Source: Bacteroidaceae bacterium (GTDB taxonomy: Bacteria; Bacteroidota; Bacteroidia; Bacteroidales; Bacteroidaceae). From it: a stretch of 16,916 bases of DNA. The stretch spans positions 1 through 16,916 of the forward strand of contig JAQVXN010000008.1 in NCBI GenBank assembly GCA_028709135.1. The letters run 5' to 3'. Within the stretch, counting starts at the first letter, position 1, and every line of letters starts with the position of its first letter. The notes beneath the pieces are model-generated. The model made no database searches and was not told where the DNA came from. It was given only the letters and a program-made list of their open reading frames with translations. The position numbers were made by a program, and so were the translations under genes. Positions 13,359-16,916 of this stretch are shown in pieces.

Positions 13359-14132
13359 TCATTTTACACTGATTTTCTTTCCGTCTCTGAGATAAATGCC
13401 TGCTTTTAAAGGTTCCTTTACTTCACGACCTTCCAAATCATACGTGCATTGGACCTTTTTCTGGGTCTGCTTGGCGCTTTTAACAGAACTAATAAATTCC
13501 GTTACTTTTTGATCCATTTCGTCCGTTATATTTTTAAACTTATCTCGATTCATTAATTCTACGCCATTCAATGTGCATGAAACTGTCTCAATCCATCCCC
13601 CAATTTTTAACCAGCCAAATGGATTTACTGGTGTACAGCCACCACCAACTCCTTCAACCCATATCAGTCCACAAGACGCTGACGGTTCTCTCATATAAAT
13701 ACACCGTAAATTTTTATCATGAATTATTATTGTATCGATTAGATAAACAATATAATTAACACAGAGTCCTTTCCCTTCAATAACTTTATCCTCAACTTTT
13801 AAAGAAAAATCATAGAGCATCTCTTCTTCAGGCTTCTCTTGATCTATTTTATAAACCTTTTTATCATTTTCTCTGAGAGCCATTTCATAAAGAGTTCTAC
13901 CATCATTATCTAAGTTATAACTATACATTTTCTTATATTCAATATTATTAATGGTGGTATCTCCTTTTATAAAGAATTTTAAATCATAATTTTCATCTGG
14001 AAGGAAGTAATTAATGCGTGCGCAGTTCCAGATTTTCCCTTCTACCACAAATTTCTGATAATCTTCCTCTTCTTGGGCAAATGATGTTACTGAGAGGATG
14101 AGTAACAATATAAACAACGTATATTTTTTCAT
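13359..14132 (-). CDS. Secreted protein with T9SS-type C-terminal sorting domain, copy 1
   Basis: A 257-residue protein with a signal peptide (KKY, hydrophobic core, probable cleavage after SFA at residue 19). The mature part is beta-rich and acidic; residues 156-179 (LIWVEGVGGG, NPFGWLKIGGW) resemble a motif recurring in Bacteroidota secreted hypothetical proteins. The final 34 residues (VQCTYDLEGREVKEPL then AGIYLRDGKKISVK) fit the short T9SS type A sorting domain, which would direct export across the outer membrane and surface attachment or release. Function is otherwise unknown. It is the distal copy of a tandem pair; relative to copy 2 it differs at six residues (A220, Q224, K226, C229, E234, A244), all in or just before the sorting domain. 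Upstream it has the remnant of the peptidase gene, so it may be read through from the peptidase transcript. Confidence 0.85.
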   Translation of the reverse strand: MKKYTLFILLLILSVTSFAQEEEDYQKFVVEGKIWNCARINYFLPDENYDLKFFIKGDTTINNIEYKKMYSYNLDNDGRTLYEMALRENDKKVYKIDQEKPEEEMLYDFSLKVEDKVIEGKGLCVNYIVYLIDTIIIHDKNLRCIYMREPSASCGLIWVEGVGGGCTPVNPFGWLKIGGWIETVSCTLNGVELMNRDKFKNITDEMDQKVTEFISSVKSAKQTQKKVQCTYDLEGREVKEPLKAGIYLRDGKKISVK

Positions 14133-14145
14133 CTTTCTTAAGTAT

Positions 14146-14287
14146 TTAATAGTTCTTTCTTATTTTGCCATAAGGCATCTCAACATGAAGTCCATTACCA
14201 ATAAAAGCATCTGATTGTTTTGAATAATTGATTTTCCCATTTTCCAAAATTTGAACATGACTTCCAGATTCCAGAATTAAATTCACA
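14146..14287 (-). pseudogene. Duplicated 3' fragment of the C1 peptidase gene
   Basis: This stretch equals the last 46 codons plus stop of the peptidase gene (the end from VNLILESGSH to GKIRKNY), carried along by the 931-bp duplication. It has no start codon and no catalytic part, so it is a non-functional remnant between the two copies of the small secreted-protein gene. By eye it shows no base changes from its source, which argues for a very recent origin. Confidence 0.92.
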
Positions 14288-15218
14288 AATCATTTCACAC
14301 TGATTTTCTTTCCGTCTCTGAGATAAATGCCTGTTTTTAAAGGTTCCTTTACTTCGCGACCTTGTAAATCATAGGTGTATTGGACCCTTTTCGGGGTTTG
14401 TTTGGTGCTTTTAACAGAACTAATAAATTCCGTTACTTTTTGATCCATTTCGTCCGTTATATTTTTAAACTTATCTCGATTCATTAATTCTACGCCATTC
14501 AATGTGCATGAAACTGTCTCAATCCATCCCCCAATTTTTAACCAGCCAAATGGATTTACTGGTGTACAGCCACCACCAACTCCTTCAACCCATATCAGTC
14601 CACAAGACGCTGACGGTTCTCTCATATAAATACACCGTAAATTTTTATCATGAATTATTATTGTATCGATTAGATAAACAATATAATTAACACAGAGTCC
14701 TTTCCCTTCAATAACTTTATCCTCAACTTTTAAAGAAAAATCATAGAGCATCTCTTCTTCAGGCTTCTCTTGATCTATTTTATAAACCTTTTTATCATTT
14801 TCTCTGAGAGCCATTTCATAAAGAGTTCTACCATCATTATCTAAGTTATAACTATACATTTTCTTATATTCAATATTATTAATGGTGGTATCTCCTTTTA
14901 TAAAGAATTTTAAATCATAATTTTCATCTGGAAGGAAGTAATTAATGCGTGCGCAGTTCCAGATTTTCCCTTCTACCACAAATTTCTGATAATCTTCCTC
15001 TTCTTGGGCAAATGATGTTACTGAGAGGATGAGTAACAATATAAACAACGTATATTTTTTCATCTTTCTTAAGTATTTAATAGTTCTTTCTTATTTTGCC
15101 ATAAGGCATCTCAACATGAAGTCCATTACCAATAAAAGCATCTGATTGTTTTGAATAATTGATTTTCCCATTTTCCAAAATTTGAACATGACTTCCAGAT
15201 TCCAGAATTAAATTCACA
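14288..15218. repeat. 931-bp tandem duplication, right copy
   Basis: The second copy of the unit at 13357-14287, directly abutting it. Its right end lies inside the intact peptidase gene (codon 566), so this copy keeps the original arrangement of peptidase followed by the small secreted-protein gene. No transposase, inverted ends or target-site duplication is seen, so it is a plain tandem duplication. Confidence 0.95.
14290..15063 (-). CDS. Secreted protein with T9SS-type C-terminal sorting domain, copy 2
   Basis: The proximal copy of the tandem pair: same 257-residue length, same signal peptide (to about residue 19), and residues 1-219 identical to copy 1. Its end differs, with T220, P224, R226, Y229, Q234 and T244. 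The C-terminus again fits a T9SS type A sorting domain (VQYTYDLQGREVKEPL, TGIYLRDGKKISVK); the tyrosine at 229 replaces an odd cysteine in copy 1. It starts 13 nt after the stop of the C1 peptidase gene, so both are almost surely co-transcribed. A secreted partner, inhibitor or second surface protein of the peptidase are all possible; nothing in the sequence decides. I do not recognise an enzyme family, and no catalytic motif is visible. Confidence 0.87.
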   Translation of the reverse strand: MKKYTLFILLLILSVTSFAQEEEDYQKFVVEGKIWNCARINYFLPDENYDLKFFIKGDTTINNIEYKKMYSYNLDNDGRTLYEMALRENDKKVYKIDQEKPEEEMLYDFSLKVEDKVIEGKGLCVNYIVYLIDTIIIHDKNLRCIYMREPSASCGLIWVEGVGGGCTPVNPFGWLKIGGWIETVSCTLNGVELMNRDKFKNITDEMDQKVTEFISSVKSTKQTPKRVQYTYDLQGREVKEPLKTGIYLRDGKKISVK

Positions 15219-16915
15219 TTATTCAACGCAGCCCCATTTTTGATTATCAAAGTACCACCAGATTTTACTGTAACCTTCATTCCGCCATATAAGTCCAAAT
15301 TATGCATAATGGTCCAAGTTCCACCATTCTGGACAACTGTATGATGGTATATTTTTTGTGGCTTTGTAGTTTGCACATTTGTTGATATGTATATTGTTGC
15401 TACGTTATTTACACCTACATTTAATTTCATAAAACCAAATGTATTCATAGGACCTAAAAAAGGATTTGAATCATCGCCATCAGGCTCATCAGGTACTCCA
15501 GCAGGCAATGAAGCAGGTTTGGGGCCTATTCCCCAAAAATAATATCCATCCCCATCTCTGTCTTCACAAACGATATCATTAATTGTGTGAGATTTTGTCT
15601 TAATTAATGGAATTGTATCAACTGGCGGATGAATATATCCATCATCATAGTAATTATGAGCTGAAAACTCATAAATGTCTCCAAAATCAGTTTTATTATA
15701 GCACAGAATTTTTGTAAATCCATTATCCTCAGAATAATCATTATAACTGGTTCCGTAACTATTTTTGAAGATCCAATATGTCATGCCTATTCTCTTATCA
15801 TTTTCAGGAATATATATCAAACCATCATGCTGATTGCTACAATGTATTGAATCCCCAGCTTTTATAGTACCATAGCCTACCAAAAGCATCCCATGTCCTA
15901 AGTATTTAACAGTAACGCTGATGGGTCCTGAATGAATTAATTCTTTTTTGAGATTGAATACACTTGAATCTGTCATTTCTTGATCACTAGGCGCAATAAA
16001 GTTGATAGGAGTAAACCCTGCAGGTATAGCCCATTCTTGAGGTATTATTTGATTGCATTTGCAAATTTGATCAGGCGCATCAACAAAAGGATAGGAAAAA
16101 GAATCATAAATACAATTGTTACACATATAATGCATTACGTAATATAGACTAGTGCCGTTTTTATAAGCATTAGGGTAACCAAGGGCCGCACAAGAGGCAA
16201 TTTGTTGCTCAGATAAATTCATGTTTAGAATTTGATTATAGTATAAATTTATTCTTGCTTCAAGGCAGGCAACTGCAGTAAAAATTGCGCAATAACCACT
16301 TTTTCCTTGATTTTTTACCGGACTTATCCAATTTCTACCATGTCTATTTCTCCAATCGAAATGATCTACAAATTTGGATTTTGTATTGTGTATATTTGTC
16401 GCTGGATTTAAACCTGAAGAACTGGTTTCAAATATTCCCCCTCCATAATATTCAAACCCACCCGTCGTTTCTTGGCTTTTCAATCCCAATATCCGTTTTT
16501 TTACCTCATAACTTTTAAGACAAGTAGGAGTTATTGCGGCACGCCATAACTTCTGATGAGCCGTATTATATGAATTAATTCTATCTACAATATTCTGTTT
16601 TTGTAATTTTATAATACTATCTTTTTGCGATTGGAACAAACTATTTTCAATGGTTCTTGTGCTTGTTGAAGGCATAGACAAAATAATATTATTAAATTGA
16701 AATGAGGCATCTTTTATATAAACTTTAATTGCTTTAGGTTCAATATTACCTAACAAAGAAGTTTCCTCACAATAATTAACCAACGTGGTTGATGCGCTGC
16801 TATTAATTTCATTAAAAGCTTCCAACACAGCATATTCATGGTCATTTGCATCTATCAAAATGACCCTTACTACATAATCAGGACTATTTTTTGTAATTGT
16901 ACCATTTATACACAA
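15077..16915 (-). CDS. Secreted papain-family (C1A) cysteine peptidase with beta-rich C-terminal extension (5' partial)
   Basis: The frame is open at the window edge, so the signal peptide and true start are missing; 612 codons are visible. Residues about 186-420 are a papain fold: Q203 (oxyanion hole) and C209 in PVKNQGKSGYCAIF, H341 in YLGHGMLLVGYG, and N385 in YWIFKNSYGTS, so the catalytic set is complete. The usual CGSCW is changed to SGYCA: the first Cys is Ser206 and the Trp after the nucleophile is Ala210. After the catalytic part comes an acidic segment, DRDGDGYYFWGIGPKP then PDEPDGDDSNP (about 452-485), then a beta-rich region with Gly/Asn repeats like a right-handed helix (531-590). 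No T9SS sorting domain is present at the end (GKIRKNY), unlike the genes downstream. A secreted or periplasmic peptidase is likely. The 3' 46 codons are duplicated at 14146-14287. Confidence 0.9.
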   Translation of the reverse strand: MCINGTITKNSPDYVVRVILIDANDHEYAVLEAFNEINSSASTTLVNYCEETSLLGNIEPKAIKVYIKDASFQFNNIILSMPSTSTRTIENSLFQSQKDSIIKLQKQNIVDRINSYNTAHQKLWRAAITPTCLKSYEVKKRILGLKSQETTGGFEYYGGGIFETSSSGLNPATNIHNTKSKFVDHFDWRNRHGRNWISPVKNQGKSGYCAIFTAVACLEARINLYYNQILNMNLSEQQIASCAALGYPNAYKNGTSLYYVMHYMCNNCIYDSFSYPFVDAPDQICKCNQIIPQEWAIPAGFTPINFIAPSDQEMTDSSVFNLKKELIHSGPISVTVKYLGHGMLLVGYGTIKAGDSIHCSNQHDGLIYIPENDKRIGMTYWIFKNSYGTSYNDYSEDNGFTKILCYNKTDFGDIYEFSAHNYYDDGYIHPPVDTIPLIKTKSHTINDIVCEDRDGDGYYFWGIGPKPASLPAGVPDEPDGDDSNPFLGPMNTFGFMKLNVGVNNVATIYISTNVQTTKPQKIYHHTVVQNGGTWTIMHNLDLYGGMKVTVKSGGTLIIKNGAALNNVNLILESGSHVQILENGKINYSKQSDAFIGNGLHVEMPYGKIRKNY

Positions 16916-16916
16916 G

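Larger units (their letters stand above)
13357..14287. repeat. 931-bp tandem duplication, left copy
   Basis: This segment repeats at 14288-15218 with an offset of exactly 931 nt and no intervening base. By eye, 13476-14287 (812 bp) is identical to 14407-15218, while 13365-13475 differs at 12 positions. The unit runs from just before the stop of the small secreted-protein gene, through that gene, to 46 codons inside the 3' end of the peptidase gene. Confidence 0.95.

Noticed and set aside
13571..14690. Two identical 62-residue + strand open frames (13571-13759 and 14502-14690)
   Set aside because: They are antisense shadows of the duplicated secreted-protein genes and repeat only because the unit is duplicated.
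13357..15218. Insertion sequence or transposon as cause of the duplication
   Set aside because: No transposase frame, no terminal inverted repeats and no target-site duplication at the unit ends; it is a plain tandem repeat.

Overview
The window looks like chromosomal DNA from a member of the Bacteroidota, most likely order Bacteroidales. The evidence is: AT-rich DNA; starts without Shine-Dalgarno sequences; several promoters of the Bacteroidota type (TTTG, about 20 nt, TAnnTTTG); the long Bacteroidota form of NusB; a DUF5606 protein; the nusB-yajC-ybbR-coaE gene order; and secreted proteins ending in what looks like a type IX secretion (T9SS) C-terminal sorting domain. Species cannot be fixed from the sequence alone.

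Layout. (1) 1-2119, + strand: the 3' part of a DPM1/ArnC-like family 2 glycosyltransferase, a membrane protein with two LAB_N repeats, and a UDP-glucuronate 4-epimerase-like SDR enzyme, probably an envelope or surface-glycan operon. (2) 2120-2500: a 381-nt gap with an array of four short palindromes at exactly 21-nt period and a likely promoter. (3) 2501-4224: a periplasmic class A acid phosphatase of the PAP2 superfamily, coupled by a 4-nt overlap to an EamA permease and closed by a strong terminator. (4) 4356-7834: pepT, which overlaps by 1 nt a CPA2 cation:proton antiporter with two RCK_C domains. (5) 7912-9599, - strand: rplY-pth-S4 protein, a translation-maintenance operon with a textbook Bacteroidota promoter and a terminator at its end. 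(6) 9830-12681, + strand: nusB, yajC, ybbR-like and coaE, tightly packed, followed by a separately promoted DUF5606 gene and a terminator. (7) 13357-16916, - strand: a secreted papain-like (C1A) cysteine peptidase, open at the window edge, followed by two tandem copies of a small secreted protein with a T9SS-type C-terminus.

The first six regions are ordinary housekeeping or envelope genes. The accessory part is region 7. A 931-bp unit (the last 46 peptidase codons plus the whole downstream gene) is duplicated head to tail with no bases between the copies. By eye the copies are identical over 812 bp, but they differ at 12 sites within 111 bp, exactly over the sorting-domain codons. That points to a very recent duplication or homogenisation plus a separate exchange of the sorting domain. 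I see no transposase, phage gene, CRISPR, tRNA or rRNA in the window, and no clearly new multi-gene system. The duplicated cargo/peptidase locus and the 21-nt palindrome array are the best candidates for follow-up.
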